Of a stretch of 64,000 nt of DNA, positions 10,527 through 22,117 are shown piece after piece. The stretch's first letter is position 1. Every line of letters begins with the position of its first letter. Below the pieces are notes generated by a model that was given only the letters and a program-made list of their open reading frames with translations, did not search any database and was not told the origin of the DNA. Both the position numbers and the translations under genes were made by a program. This DNA is from Ichthyophis bannanicus (Eukaryota; Chordata; Amphibia; Gymnophiona; Ichthyophiidae). The DNA lies in NCBI GenBank assembly GCA_033557465.1, contig CM066031.1:1442556163-1442620162 (forward strand), read 5' to 3'.

Positions 10527-12691
10527 TATCCTTTCAGCAGCCAGGCCATCAGATTGAGGGATCTGAGATTGGGGTGCAGAAGGGAACCCTGATCCTGAGA
10601 CAGGAGATCAGGTTGCAACCCCAGAAGGAATGGAGTTTCCACTGCCAACTGCAGAAGAAGTGGAAACCACGGCTGCCTCGGCCATCTGGGGGCTACCAGA
10701 ATCACCGAGGCCTTGTCCCGTAGAATCTTGAACAGAGTTCGGGCCACCAGGGGTGTGGGAGGAAATGCATACAGGAGGCCCGTAGACCAAGAGATCAGAA
10801 ATGCATTTGCTACCATTCTCATGGGATGCGGCTGTCTGGAGAAAAACCTGGGCAGGTGACGGTTCAGTGGACTTGCAAAGAGAACGATGGATGGAAGTCC
10901 CCATCGTAAAAAGATCTGCTGGACCACCAGTGGATGCAACTGCCATTCGTGAGGCTGGAGAATCCTGCTTAGTTTGTCTGCCGAGAAGTTCTCTTGACCA
11001 GGGAGATACACTGCTTTGAGAAACATGCCTTGTTTGACTGCAAAGGAGCAAAGGGCCCGCGCCTCCTGACATAGGAGTCTGGACCCTGTGCCCCCTTGCT
11101 TGTTCACATAGAACATTGCTACCTGATTGTCTGTCTGAATTAAGACAGACTGGTGAGAGAGGACATGAGAAAATCTCTGTAGAGCTAAGCGGATCGCTCG
11201 CAGCTCCAAAAGATTGATCTGCTGTGTGGCCTCCCGAAGAGACCAGAGGCCTTGAGTGCATGTGCCCTGGCAATGTGCACCCCAGCCCTTTAAGGAAGCA
11301 TTGGTCGTCAGCACCCTTGTGTGTGCTGGGGCCTGAAAGGGTACCCCCCCCCTGAGAAGGTTTGGGAGATGTAACCACCAGTGCAGGGAGTCCAAAAGTG
11401 GTTTGGACACCTTTACTCTGTCTCAGAGGTCGCCTGTGGCCTGTGCCCACTGAGCTCTGAGGTACCACTGAGCAGCCCGCATGGGCAGACGGGCATTCGG
11501 AGTCACATGCACCATGGATGCCATATGGCCCACGAGCCGCAGGAATTGCCTGGCAGAAACCTGAGAATTGCTTTGGAACTGATTGGCCAAGTCCATCAAT
11601 CTGTGGGCCCTGTCCTCGGGCAAGTAAGCTCTTGCCTGCAGAGTGTCTAATCTTGCCCCTATAAACTCTAGATTCTGTGAGGGGAGCAAAGTGGACTTTG
11701 CGTAGTTTATGACAAAGCCCAGATGCTGAAGAAGAGAGACAGTGTGAAGAGTGGTTTGTCTGGCCTCCTGAAGGGACTGACCCCTGATGAGCCAGTCGTC
11801 CAGGTAAGGGAAGACAAAAATTCACTGATTTCTGAGATAGGCCGCCACCACCGCCAAGCATTTGGTAAAAGCCCTGGGGGCGGAAGTTAGGCCAAAGGGA
11901 AGTACTCTGTACTGGAAATAGTTTCCTCCCACCACAAATCTGAGATACTGTCTGTGGTCTGGATGGATGAGAATGTGAGTATAAACATCCTTTAGATCTA
12001 AGGAGCATAGCCAATCTCCCTGCTGGAGGTAAGGCAGCAGTATTCCAAGGGTAAGCATCTTGAACTTTTCCCTCTCCAGAAACATGTTTAGGTTTCGCAA
12101 GTCTAGGATAGGCCGGAGGCCTCCTGTCCTTTTTGGTACCAGAAAGTACCTGGAGTAGAAGCCTTGCCCTTTCAGGTGGTGAGGCACTGGTTCCACCGCC
12201 TGTTCCTTTAGAAGACTTGCCAACTCCTGAAGGAGGAGGTTTCTGTTCAGAGGGAGTCTTGAAGGCTCCCCTGGAAAGTAGGAGGGGGGTATCTGGTGGA
12301 AGTGGAGTATGTAGCCCTTTTGGACTATGCTGAGGGCCCAGGTATCCCCTGTGATGGCTGGCCACCTGTAGGCGTACAGGGTCAGCCGACCTCCTGTGCT
12401 GAGTGGAGCCAGCTGTGGAGAAGAGGCTATGCTGTGGGAGTCAAAACCCCGCTCCCTGCTGTGCAGGAGCCGGAGCTGGCGGCTTGGGGGTCTTCTGCCT
12501 AGGGGGCCCATGCCCCTGCCCCTTGGTCTGCTAGCCCTGTTGGGGAGCTGGAGAGGCCTGATATTGAGGGTAGGATTTGTAGGCAGCACCCTTCCTTGGA
12601 AAAAAGGGCTTCTTTCCCGAGCCCTTCTTTTTCTGAGAAGGGGCAGAAGACTTCCTAGACAGCCTTGTCCTGGTGAGAGTCTCTGTCTCAA
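10526..12691 (-). pseudogene. Reverse transcriptase-RNase H of DIRS copy B, two stops
   Basis: One frame carries the whole reverse transcriptase-RNase H protein, interrupted by only two stops, at 11822-11824 (just before FPYLDDWLIRG) and 11423-11425. Visible motifs are PILDLRNLN, CSLDLKDVYTHILIHP, the YLDD box, VLTTNASLKGWGAHC, LLELRAI, QTDNQVAMFYVN and FSADKLSR. The RNase H aspartate in the first motif is changed (TTN instead of TTD), a further lesion. The reverse transcriptase domain begins just after the Gag stop context at 12446-12440. Confidence 0.92.
10608..12440 (-). other. 0-frame overlapping reading frame antiphase to reverse transcriptase (copy B)
   Basis: Read in the Gag frame directly after the Gag-terminal TGA (12443-12441), the sequence stays free of stops for about 610 codons. 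It closes at 10608-10610, close to the start of the recombinase, which is in the same frame. It lies on top of the reverse transcriptase-RNase H frame, and its product is rich in Ser, Pro and Gly with no recognisable domain. The equivalent frame in the intact copy is open all the way into the recombinase. Whether it is translated is unknown; see the finding on recoding. Confidence 0.5.
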
Positions 12692-14323
12692 TTTCTGCAG
12701 CCTTTTCCGTCATGGGCTTACCGAAAAGGTTTTCACCTTGGCAGGGGACATCGACCAACTTATCCTGTACCCATAGCTCCAGGTCTGATGACTGTATCCA
12801 GGCCTGACGGCATGCACTGATGCCGGCCGCTGCTACCCGGGCCGAAGCATCGAAGCCATCATAGGCTGCTCGAGAGATAAACTTCGAGCACTCTCGAATC
12901 CCTGTTGACAAAGCCTTGAACCTCTGCAAAGGTTCCTCGGAGAGGCCAGCTGAGAACTCGGCAATCTCCTTTGCCAGGTCTCGGAGGTACATGCCCATGT
13001 ACAGCTGGTAGGTCTGGACACGGCAAGATAGCATAGAGCCCTGGAAACACTTTCTACCGAGGGCATCCAGATTCCGGGCCTCCCGGCTGGGGGGCACCAA
13101 GGAGTGCATCTTCTGACTCTTCAGACGGTGCATGGCCGATTCCACAACCATGGAGTGGTGCAGTAGCTGCGCCTTTTGGAACCCAGGGCTCTTACGGACT
13201 CGATAAATAGAGTCGACCCGTTTGCTAAGAACCGACATCGAGGCCGGTGCCTCCCACATACGGAAGAGCAGCCGTTCCAGCATCGGAGGAACCGGTACAG
13301 TAAAGGCTTCCTTTGGAGGAAAATCATACTGGAGGGCATCGAGCTCCTTGGCGTCCGCAGGGAAGGCCAAGGCCTTGGCCATGGCCATATCCCTCACGAA
13401 ATCCGAGAACCGGGTATCCTCTGGAGGGGACCGTCTCCGAGGCTCGGACTCTGGTGAGTCCGAAGGGATGCACTGGGTCCGGAAGGTGGCCGGGGACTCC
13501 TCATCCTCCGTCTCCCACTCTGACTCCTACGAGGAGGAATCGAGCGGCTCCGGCCGTGCAGGCCTCGGTGCCACCCGCCCTGTTGACCTCGGCCCCGCAC
13601 GGGAGGTCGAGGGGGACCTTGACCGAGGATCGACTCGAGACTTCATCGACTCGAGGATCAGCTCAGCCTCCGGGGTCGACTTAGACGTCGAGGTCCCGGT
13701 GGTCGGGGCAGATGCACCAGTCAGACCGGCGATCAGCACCCGCTGCTGTTCCATGAAGGCAGCCAAGCTGCTCTCCAAGGCCATCAACCTGAGTCCAAGC
13801 TCAGGAGACTCAGCAGCCCTCAACTTGGGCCCGACGTCGGCTCTCCCAGAGGAGAGTCCATGAGGACAACTGCACTTACGTGACTCGGGGACTCCGGCTC
13901 CACACGAGGTACTTTGGACGGACTCTCTGACTCCGAGAGCCCGGGGCGGTGGTCAGGGCTACGCGACCTGGCCCTCAAGGAACCAGGAGCTTCCACCGAC
14001 GACGCCCTCGCGAGCTTTTTCTTCCTTCTGTGCTCCCGGGAGGGAAACTCCCTTTCAGAGGAACGCCAACGGCACTCGGGGTCGGACTCCTGAGATGTCG
14101 AGGCCTCTGACGAAGTCCGGGCCCGTCCGGACACTGAGTCAGAGAAAATTCTCTCATGTTGATGCTGACGGCTCCAAAGCGCCTTCGACAACATCTTGTC
14201 GCACGGGCCACAGGCCAGCGGGTCATGGTCGGGTCCGAGGCATCGGAGGCAGCAGTCATTTGTGTCAGTAAGAGACATAAGTTTCTTGCACCGATCACAC
14301 TTTTTAAACCCGCTGGCAGCCAT
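12441..14323 (-). pseudogene. Gag-like ORF1 of DIRS copy B, frameshifted
   Basis: It starts at an ATG at 14323 with MAASGFKKC, in the same place as the intact copy. A cysteine/histidine-rich N-terminal module follows (CDRCKKLMSLTDTND, CLRCLGPDHD), then a long Ser/Arg/Glu-rich region. The helical core includes VPVPPMLERLLFRMWEAP, HHSMVVESAMHRLKSQK and AAYDGFDASARVAAAGISA, followed by a basic tail. A frameshift near 13820 and stops near 13400-13530 and at 12531 break it. The conserved terminal TTT TGA C is at 12446-12440. The likely role is the particle protein of the element. Confidence 0.85.
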
Positions 14324-14575
14324 AGGGGGAGAAAGGGCCCCCTGCAAGGTCAAAAGACCAGGCTGCCAGTGAAAAAACACAAAAAGAGCGTGAACGCTAG
14401 TCACAAAGGACAAAAACCGAACACACAATTCCGGACTCGATACTGGTGTACTGAGCCCAGGCGGGAAGGGGAACCGGTGTTGAACCGGATAAGACAATGA
14501 AAAATCGCAGAAAAAAAAAATCAACTTTTTCCGGGTGACACGAACTCATGTCCGTCGGGCTCTGCAGAAAAAGAA

Positions 14576-14738
14576 AGACCGAGCAAGATGGCACCCTTGG
14601 GCGGGAAGGGGACCGCGTAGGCGCGCTGCATTCCCAAAGGCTTTCTTTGAAAGCTGGGGAAATGCTCCGCACGGGGGCTCTGTCGGCGCTGACGTCACCC
14701 ATATGTGAGGACTTCCTTCCTGCTTGGTCCTGGAGAAA
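14576..14738 (-). repeat. 5' inverted terminal repeat of DIRS copy B
   Basis: The reverse complement starts TTTCTCCAGGACCAAGCAGG and continues through TCACATATGGGTGACGTCAG to GGGTGCCATCTTGCTC. It matches the left end from the CTCCAGG onward. By position this end would carry the promoter and transcription start. CATATGGGTGACGTCA includes a CRE-like TGACGTCA, but no promoter can be proven by eye. Confidence 0.88.
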
Positions 14739-15545
<807 letters not shown>

Positions 15546-15599
15546 AAGGGCAAAAGTCTCCCTGTGAAATCAGGCAGATCAATGATGGATGTTCACTTT

Positions 15600-16560
15600 C
15601 ACTGGGGGAAGCTCCCCCTCCTCAACTGACTCACCCTCTTTATCTCAGCCAATCCCCATAGGGGACAAGGCAGGGCTCCTAGAGGAACAGACAAACAAAA
15701 AGGGAGCATGAGGACACTGATCAGAGGCGATATCGACCCATTTCAGATAAAGCTACCCCCCACCTGCACTACCTTGAGAAGGTCCACAGTGATTCACAAA
15801 TTCCCTCGACTGCAGCAGCAGAGGAGCCTCCGTTGTCGTGTATCTTCCAGGCCCCTGAAAGGGCTGGTTCTTCTGGAATCCACTGTACAAGTAGGCAGAG
15901 GAAAACCCCAATTTATCCAACCAGAACCAACCCATGGGCCCTTTGGTTGATGGCTGAGCATGATGCTCTGGTGGTCTCTATGGTCTAGTCCAGCGGTTCT
16001 CAACCCAGTCCTTTAGGACTCCTAGGCCAGTCAGGTTTTCAGGATATCCACAATGAATATGCATGAAACAGATCTGCATACAATGGAAGCTGTGCATGCA
16101 GATCTATCTCATGCATATTCATTGTGGATATCCTGAAAACCTGACTGGCCTAGGGGACCCAGATTGGGCTGAGAACCCTGGTCTAGTTTCTCAGAGGCCC
16201 TTGACTTAGAGATCCTTGCCAAATACCAGTTTGCCACTGAAGGGGAGCTTACTGAGATACACTTCAAAAGCTGAGTCTTCTGACCAGCTGCAAAGTCGCA
16301 ATCACCAGCGCGCCACTACTACTGAAATTATGGCTCTAGAGCTGATTTGCACCTGGTCAAAAGGTCCCTGATATCCTGGAGTGCTAACTTCCCCGGCCTT
16401 CCGAACATTCCGCAATAGACCCACCAGACCACTCAGATTCTGATCCTGCCCAGACAGGAACCTGAAGTGCATAGGGAGCTCTAGGCAGAGAAGATGATTT
16501 CCTGCAAAGCTGCGGGCCAAACAAGAAAGAATGTCCCCTGATCAAGGCTCCTGCATGACT
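15600..16560 (-). pseudogene. DIRS-like Gag fragment inside the Tc1 element
   Basis: Minus-strand reading gives LPFSGKLVFGKDL near 16210-16250, a motif typical of Gag-like ORF1 in DIRS/PAT-type elements. It also gives a following fragment with FQKNQPFQGPGR near 15850-15900 that resembles the basic Gag tail. A MITE (15991-16180) splits it. No other part of this element is visible. It probably belongs to a family different from copies A to C. The assignment rests on short motifs, so it is tentative. Confidence 0.4.
15991..16180. mobile_element. Palindromic hAT-like MITE
   Basis: A 190-bp near-perfect palindrome. The arms contain GGTTCTCAACCCAGTC, GTCAGGTTTTCAGGATATCC and ACAATGAATATGCATGA, each with its inverse on the other side. 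It is flanked by GTCTAGTC (15983-15990) and GTCTAGTT (16181-16188), an 8-bp target duplication with one mismatch, the hAT length. There is no coding capacity. Confidence 0.85.
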
Positions 16561-17042
16561 TCCTTGGTCTGAAAATATGGCAGGGAGCTCCCCAAGCTCC
16601 CCCCCCCCTCCCCACCCAATTGCTCTGCTACTACAAATTAAGTTTGGTGGGAGACATATGGTTTGCTTCTAAAACTGCCACTGCTCTCATGGCAGGTGTC
16701 AAAGTATCAGCTGGCTCCAACACTGGAGCATAGAACATGTCGTTGTCTTGAGTGTGGAAGGCAGCTGAATGACTGGGCAGCTAAGGTGGCTGGTTAGTAT
16801 TTGAGTGCATCTCCCTGAAGCAAGACGCATGAGTCTGAAACATGTCGTCATGTCGGTGAAGTGGTGAATTGAGGCACTAACAGATGAGACCTATGAATGG
16901 TAATACCAGGATTTTAAGGGTTTAACCCTTGAATATGGTCCTTTTGGTGGAGAACTGATGGTTTCTCTGTTTGCTGCTTTAGTTATTGCCAGCTACTTGG
17001 TTTAAATTTTGTGGAAGCTTGAAGAGTGTGAGAGTGAGTTTG
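16561..17042. other. Unassigned sequence inside the Tc1 element
   Basis: This stretch replaces the distal transposase of the Tc1 element. It starts with a C-rich tract near 16600, continues without a recognisable frame, and contains GAAACATGTCG-type sequence near 16840 that recalls segments near Penelope-like element ends. I cannot assign it. Confidence 0.35.
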
Positions 17043-17235
17043 TAATCATGTCCTGGCAATGTCCCAATTTTTCTACTAATTTCCTTTTTTAATTGGTCTT
17101 GTTTTATTTGATTCTTTTATGTGTCAAATACGTGTGCATATATAGTCCAAAGCTATTTTCTGGCCACTTTTTTTTTTAAATATAGGACATTAAGTCATTG
17201 AACTGCAAGGCTGCCAATAATGTTGAGCACAACTG
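17043..17235 (+). repeat. Right inverted repeat of the Tc1-like element
   Basis: Its reverse complement matches the left end (8802-8998) from CAGTTGTGCTCAACATTATT through TATATATGCACAC, TCAAATAAAACAAGACCAAT and ATTGCCAGGACATGATTA. The inner end therefore shows what the left repeat looked like before the DIRS insertion. A TA follows the outer end at 17236-17237. Confidence 0.88.
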
Positions 17236-17641
17236 TAAAACCCCTATCATGGACAGATCATTTTCTGATAACGTTTTCTATAAAATGACACGCTAAAACA
17301 GAAAGATCCTTCTAGAATTTGGAAAAACATGAGAAAATCTGACTGCTGAGAATTTTCTAGAAATCCTGTCTTACCCCATGTAGATGAAGAGAAGATTACG
17401 GTGTCAGAGCTGGTTAAAATCTGAAATGCACATTTAGCAATAGCCTTAAAAAGCAGCCCCAGAAAAGAAGGTGCTATGTCCTACACATAAATACTCCCTT
17501 TGATTCTCCTGAGAACAACGTGTCCTTAAGCATCAAGGATATAAACTGGAAAGGAAATGGCACAAGTCAACGAGGATAGGCCCAACTGTAGGAAACGCAT
17601 GGCAATATACCACCAAGCATTAACAGTTGCCAAAAGACAAT

Positions 17642-17912
17642 GGGCCCAATATTCTTCTGGGATGGTTATGTGCTGCGACAGCGCATAGCCATCACTGCTG
17701 ACCTTTAACCTCGAATATTCAATACACAGTCAATGCTCCCACTGCTTGATTAGCTCCCACGGGTAAAGATAGAAGTCAGCTTTTGCTATGCCTTTCACCT
17801 ATGGGTGGTATTCGGGCACTGGTGCAATATCACCGCTGCCCAGTTAATGACTGGTGTCACCCCCAGAATGTTCACGACACGTCCCGTGTAAATGCCTTTG
17901 AATATCGGGCCC
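17642..17912. mobile_element. Small TIR element (MITE), GGGCCC ends
   Basis: A 271-bp element with terminal GGGCCCAATATTC on the left and GAATATCGGGCCC on the right. It is flanked by AAT on both sides (17639-17641 and 17913-17915), consistent with a 3-bp target duplication of the PIF/Harbinger type. There is no coding capacity. A degenerate relative may lie at about 51290-51440, where GAATATCCAGG and related bits recur. Confidence 0.65.
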
Positions 17913-18467
17913 AATATTTTTCTCATTGTACTGTATAGGCTCCAAATTCAACCACACAGCAATTCAAAATGGTAAACAAATAAATCCCCACAACAGTATT
18001 AGCCTTCTCAGTCACAACTGACCAGTGATGATTTTGCAACATACTTTGCCAACAAGATTAAAGATCTCCATCAGGAACTAAAGGCAGTTCTACCGAGCCT
18101 ATCACCATCTAACGAAGAGAACGATTCACCATTTCCCTTCATGCACAGACATCTAGGACTTATTCAACCAGGTAACAGAGGAGGCTCTCGAAAAAATCTT
18201 TAAAGGCCTACAGTAATATCCTAACCTTTTGACCCTTGCCTAGCAAAAACAGTACAGTTGGCTAGCAGAGGCGTCATTGAAGGGGTCACTAAAACTCTGA
18301 ACAACTCTCCTGCAGGAGAACAGCTGCCAATAGCATTAAAAAAAGCTATGGTGTGCCCACTCCTGAAAAAGGAGTTCCCTTCACAAAGACAAGCTCAAAA
18401 ACTACTAGCCAGTATCAAGCATTCCTTTTCAGGAAAATGTTGATAAAACAGACTGTAAAAATTTACA

Positions 18468-18583
18468 GAAATGTAGCCATGTTAGTCTGGAGTAGCATCT
18501 GATGAAGTGGATTCTTGTCCTCAAAAGCTCATGCCTCAATAAATTGGTTAATCTATAAGGTGCTACCTGCTTCAGTCATAGAA
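18468..18583. repeat. Dispersed repeat, likely DNA-transposon derived
   Basis: The segment has GCCATGTTAGTCTGGAGTA, CATCTGATGAAGTGG, AAAGCTCATGCC and ATCTATAAGGTGCTACC. I recognise this arrangement as a dispersed repeat common in reptile and amphibian genomes. It interrupts the L2 remnant. I could not define ends or target duplications. Confidence 0.45.
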
Positions 18584-18659
18584 CAGAGTCAGCATTAAAC
18601 TCAAATGACTGGCTGAAGGAAACAAATTGGATAGATGTATGTCAATCTCGCTTCGGACC

Positions 18660-18869
18660 CGTTTTTTTTTTTCTTTCGTGCAGTCAACTCAGTGCTGACT
18701 CCTGGCGACCCAGCTGCCTCTGGGTTTTCTTGGCAATGTATCATCGGAAGTAGATTGCCAGGCCTTTTCTTCTAAGGCAATGGAGGGTAAAGTGACTTGC
18801 CCAAGGTCACAAAGAGTGCCTGATCGTCTGGGTACTAGGCAGTTGCTCTAATCACTAGGCTACTCCTCC
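18660..18869 (-). mobile_element. tRNA-derived SINE with RTE-like tail
   Basis: On the minus strand it starts GGAGGAGTAGCCTAGTGATT, a tRNA-like head. CTTGGGCAAGTCACTTTACC and GGCAATCTACTTCC follow, and then GGGTCGCCAGGAGTCAGC with an A-rich end. The 3' tail resembles the 3' end of RTE-type LINEs; a remnant of that class lies at 22118-22690. It sits inside the old L2 remnant. Confidence 0.75.
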
Positions 18870-20399
18870 AGGGTATGGAACAGAAACAGCTCTTGCATCC
18901 CTGCTTGAATATCTCCATGACAGAAGATCCACCTCGATACTAGTACTGCTTGATTTCTCAGAAACCTCCAACACTGTGGACCACAATATCATGCTTGCAC
19001 AGCTGCCAGAAACAGGTATCAGTGGCACACTATTTGCATAGTTCAAATCCTATCTGTCAGACAGACAGTAGTCAGCTTTGTTCACCACTATCTTGGATGC
19101 TGAAAAAAGTGTACCAAAAGAATCCACACTCTCTTATCTACCTCAAGATGAGCTGTTTCAGCTGATGGCACAACATCTTATATCTAAGCCAATTATTTAC
19201 AGCTACTCATAGCCACTGAGCCAGATCTATCCATAATATTGAGCAAACTGAATGCCTATGAACACCAGAATAGGCAAAAAACAAACAAACCCCAAAACAA
19301 CTCTGCCTGAACCCAAGTAAAATAGATTCTGTGGATTCCTAATGCAAAATCCCTAAAAACAAGTCATCAGAAATCTTGGGATATTGCTGGACTCATCACT
19401 TAATTTCATCCCACAAATTCAGGCAACCTTTAAAAATTGATTTTCTCTTTCTCCATATTTCGAGAAGACAAGTCTGATCATAGAGTCCATTCTGTGATAA
19501 TGCCATGGCTATACCACTGTAATACTCTATATCAGTGATGGCTAACCTTTTTGAGCCCGAGTGCCCAAACTGCCGCACAAAACCAAAGAATTTCCTCAAA
19601 GTGCCAGCACGTCAATTTGCATAAATATTTGCATAATGCTAACATACACTAACTTTTAGTAAACATGTCTCTTAATGAGTGTATGGATAAAGACAGACTA
19701 AAAGATTTCTACATTACTATAATCCAGTGCCAACCGCCAGGCACATTAGGAACTACTACAAACACTGCCCATTTAGAACCAATAGCAAACCCGCCGTATC
19801 CTAACAGCACTACCAGGACTCACAAAGCACCACACCATACCTATCAAAAGGCAACACTGCAAATATTAAACCAATACATTTCAGACAATAACAATACATG
19901 ACCTACTGGGGAAAGAGAACAAGTGGCAATGTCAAAAAGGAATTACATAAACAGAATACCTCAGCTCAGTTGCAATTGCTCCAGCCACTTTCTTCTGGTT
20001 TCTTCATGTTTTCTGCTAACTCTCCATCATCTGCTGTCCATTTGTCCTTTCTTCTCTCTTCTAGTTTTTTTTCCATTCTCTCTCTCTACATCCGCTTTAA
20101 CATACTAATCTTTCTCCTTTTGCTCTTTCCTCATTCCTATTTCATCCACTCAAATTTTACCCCTCCATCCTCAATCCCCACTTACTCTCCCAATACCCGG
20201 CCAATTGTAGATTTTTTATCCCTCCCACACAAAATATTTTTCCCCTCTCCATTTTACTCTCCCAGCCCCATCCCATTCTAATCCTCCCCCAACATCAGCT
20301 CCCTTCTAGTTCCAGCCTCACCCAGCATCCATTCCCTTCTAGTCCCTGCATCAGCCCATTTCCAGTCCTAGCAACCCCCCAACCCAATACCAGTCCTAG

Positions 20400-21525
20400 C
20401 CCCCCCCCATCAACTCACTTCCAGCCCTAAACCCCCATCACCCCATTTCCAGACAGCCCCCATCAGCCCACAGCCCATTAGCAGTCCTACCCCCCCCAGC
20501 CATTAGCAGTCCTACACCCCCCCCGCCCGCCCGCCTATTAGCAGTCCTAACCCCCCCAGCCCATTAGCAGTCCTTACACCCCACCCTCCTGCCCATGAGC
20601 AGTCCCAACCCGCCGCCCTCCCGCCCATTACCAGTACTAACCCCCCCAGCCCCGGAGCAGTCCTATACCCCCCCCGCCCCGCCCCGCCCATTAGCAGTCC
20701 TAACACCCCCCCTCCTGCCCATTAGCAGTCCTAACCCCCCCCTCCTGCCCATTTGCAGTCCTAACCCCCCCCCCTCCTCCTGCCCATTTGCATTACTAAC
20801 CCCCCCCCTCCTGCCCATTAGCAGTCCTAACCCCCCCCTCCTGCCCATTAGCAGTCCTAACCCTCCCCCCCCTGCCCATTAGCAGTCCTAACCCCTCCCC
20901 CGCCTCCTGCCCATTAGCAGTCCTAACCCCCCCAGCCCATTAGCAGGCCTAACACCCCCCCCCCCCGCCCATTAGCAGTCCTACCCCCCCCCTCCTGCCC
21001 ATTAGCAGTCCTAACCCCCCCCCCTCCTGCCCATTAGCAGTCCTAACCCCCCCTGCCCATTAGCAGTCCTAACACCCCCCCCTCCTGCCCATTAGCAGTC
21101 CTAACCCCCCCCCTCCTCCTGCCCATTAGCAGTCCTAACCCCCCCCTCCTCCTGCCCATTAGCAGTCCTAACCCCCCTGCCCATTAGAAGTCCTAACACC
21201 CCCCCTCCTGCCCATTAGCAGTCCTAACACCCCCCCTCCTGCCCATTAGCAGTCCTAACCCCCCCCCCCCCTCCTCCTGCCCATTAGCAGTCCTAACCCC
21301 CCCCCCCTCCTCCTGCCCATTAGCAGTCCTAACCCCCCCCCCTCCTCCTGCCCATTAGCAGTCCTAACCCCCCCCCTCCTCCTGCCCATTAGCAGTCCTA
21401 AACCCCCCCCCCCCTCCTCCTGCCCATTAGCAGTCCTAAACCCCCCCCCCTCCTCCTGCCCATTAGCAGTCCTAACCCCCCCCCTCCTCCTGCCCATTAG
21501 CAGTCCTAACCCCCCCCCCCCCCCG
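20400..21525. repeat. C-rich minisatellite array
   Basis: More than 25 tandem units of about 24-40 bp are built on CCCATTAGCAGTCCTAAC followed by a variable C run and often CTCCTCCTG. Unit length varies mainly through the C run and the number of CTC repeats. The left border is degenerate (units such as CATTTCCAGTCCTAGC from about 20340), and units become more regular to the right. Long conceptual frames exist across it only because the repeat lacks stops; they are not genes. Confidence 0.92.
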
Positions 21526-21558
21526 GCAAATTTTTTTAAAAAAAAAAAGCAGGCTCTG

Positions 21559-21880
21559 GCTGCTGCCGCGGCAGATTACAATGTCCCGCGGGGCCCCCTC
21601 CGCCTGCTAAGCCCCTCTGCAAGGGCTTTCAGATTCGCGAGGGAGAGCGTCTCCCTCGCGTCTCTGTTAAGCCCGCAGGGGCTAATGGGAAATTTCCCAT
21701 CAGTCCCTCGCGTCTAAAGGGGCTGATGGGAAATTTCCCATTAGCCCCTGCGGGCTTAACAGAGACGCGAGGGAGACGCTCTCGCTCGCGAATCTGAAAG
21801 CTCTTGCAGAGGGGCTTAGCGGGCGGAGGGGGCCCCGCGGGACGCTGCATTCTGCCCTTGCCGCGTCCGCGGCAGCAGTC
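21559..21880. repeat. Long GC-rich inverted repeat
   Basis: Two arms of about 140 bp face each other across a short spacer near 21704-21722. Matching blocks include GTCCCGCGGGGCCCCCTCCG, AAGCCCCTCTGCAAG, TTTCAGATTCGCGAG, GTCTCCCTCGCGTCTCTGTT and AAGCCCGCAGGGGCTAATGG with their complements. Only scattered mismatches are seen. The DNA or RNA could form a very stable hairpin. It belongs to the hAT-type element. Confidence 0.9.
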
Positions 21881-22117
21881 AGAGACAGCTTTTTTCTTTT
21901 TTTTGCGGACCTATGGCCCGCGTGCCAGCTGCAAGGCCTTCGCGTGCCACAGCTGGCACGCGTGCCATAGGTTCGCCATCGCTGCTCTATATATTGGTCA
22001 GATCAAAGTTTGCACTAGCTCCAATCACTTCAAAATAATGCAGCATGATTAATAGAGGGATGCAAGCAGCATCACCATGCTGCACTCATCTTTCAAAAAT
22101 TACACCAATTACTAGTA

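Larger units (their letters stand above)
8999..14738 (-). mobile_element. DIRS-like retrotransposon, nearly complete copy B
   Basis: A full-length 5740-bp element on the minus strand, inserted in the left inverted repeat of a Tc1 element. Both inverted terminal repeats, an internal complementary region (9257-9352), Gag, reverse transcriptase-RNase H and tyrosine recombinase are present. Its ends, GAGTAGTTACTC at 8999 and TCCTGGAGAAA at 14738, match the halves of its internal complementary region. There is no target-site duplication. Damage is light: two in-frame stops in reverse transcriptase-RNase H and a few frameshifts in Gag and recombinase. It is non-autonomous as it stands but recent. 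Confidence 0.93.
18000..19200 (+). pseudogene. Old L2-type LINE reverse transcriptase remnant
   Basis: Fragments of a non-LTR reverse transcriptase are readable on the plus strand in several frames. FATYFANKIKDLH is at about 18030-18065, IALKKAMVCPLLKK at about 18325-18370, and TALASLLEYLHDRRSTSILVL followed by LLDFSETSNTVDHNIML at about 18880-18990. The last is a broken form of the DLSAAFDTVDH catalytic motif, so the motif is lost. A dispersed repeat (about 18468-18583) and a SINE (18660-18869) interrupt it. It is older than the L2 copies at 27336 and 61435. Confidence 0.7.
19533..21984. mobile_element. hAT-type non-autonomous element with internal minisatellite
   Basis: The ends are CAGTGATGGCTAACCT on the left and AGGTTCGCCATCGCTG on the right, inverse to each other with few differences. 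Both flanks carry the identical 8-bp duplication CTCTATAT (19525-19532 and 21985-21992), the hAT signature. The element is 2452 bp, but no transposase is visible. Its centre is a C-rich minisatellite (about 20400-21525) followed by a long GC-rich hairpin (21559-21880) and a smaller one near the right end. Confidence 0.9.

Noticed and set aside
20595..21497. Long Pro/Asn/Ser or Gly/Arg-rich open frames on both strands
   Set aside because: They are translations of the C-rich minisatellite, which lacks stop codons in several frames; there is no domain, start context or codon pattern of a gene.
20400..21525. Regular array that could suggest CRISPR
   Set aside because: Units are adjacent and differ mainly in C-run length, with no unique spacers, and the window is vertebrate DNA inside a hAT element. 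It is a minisatellite.
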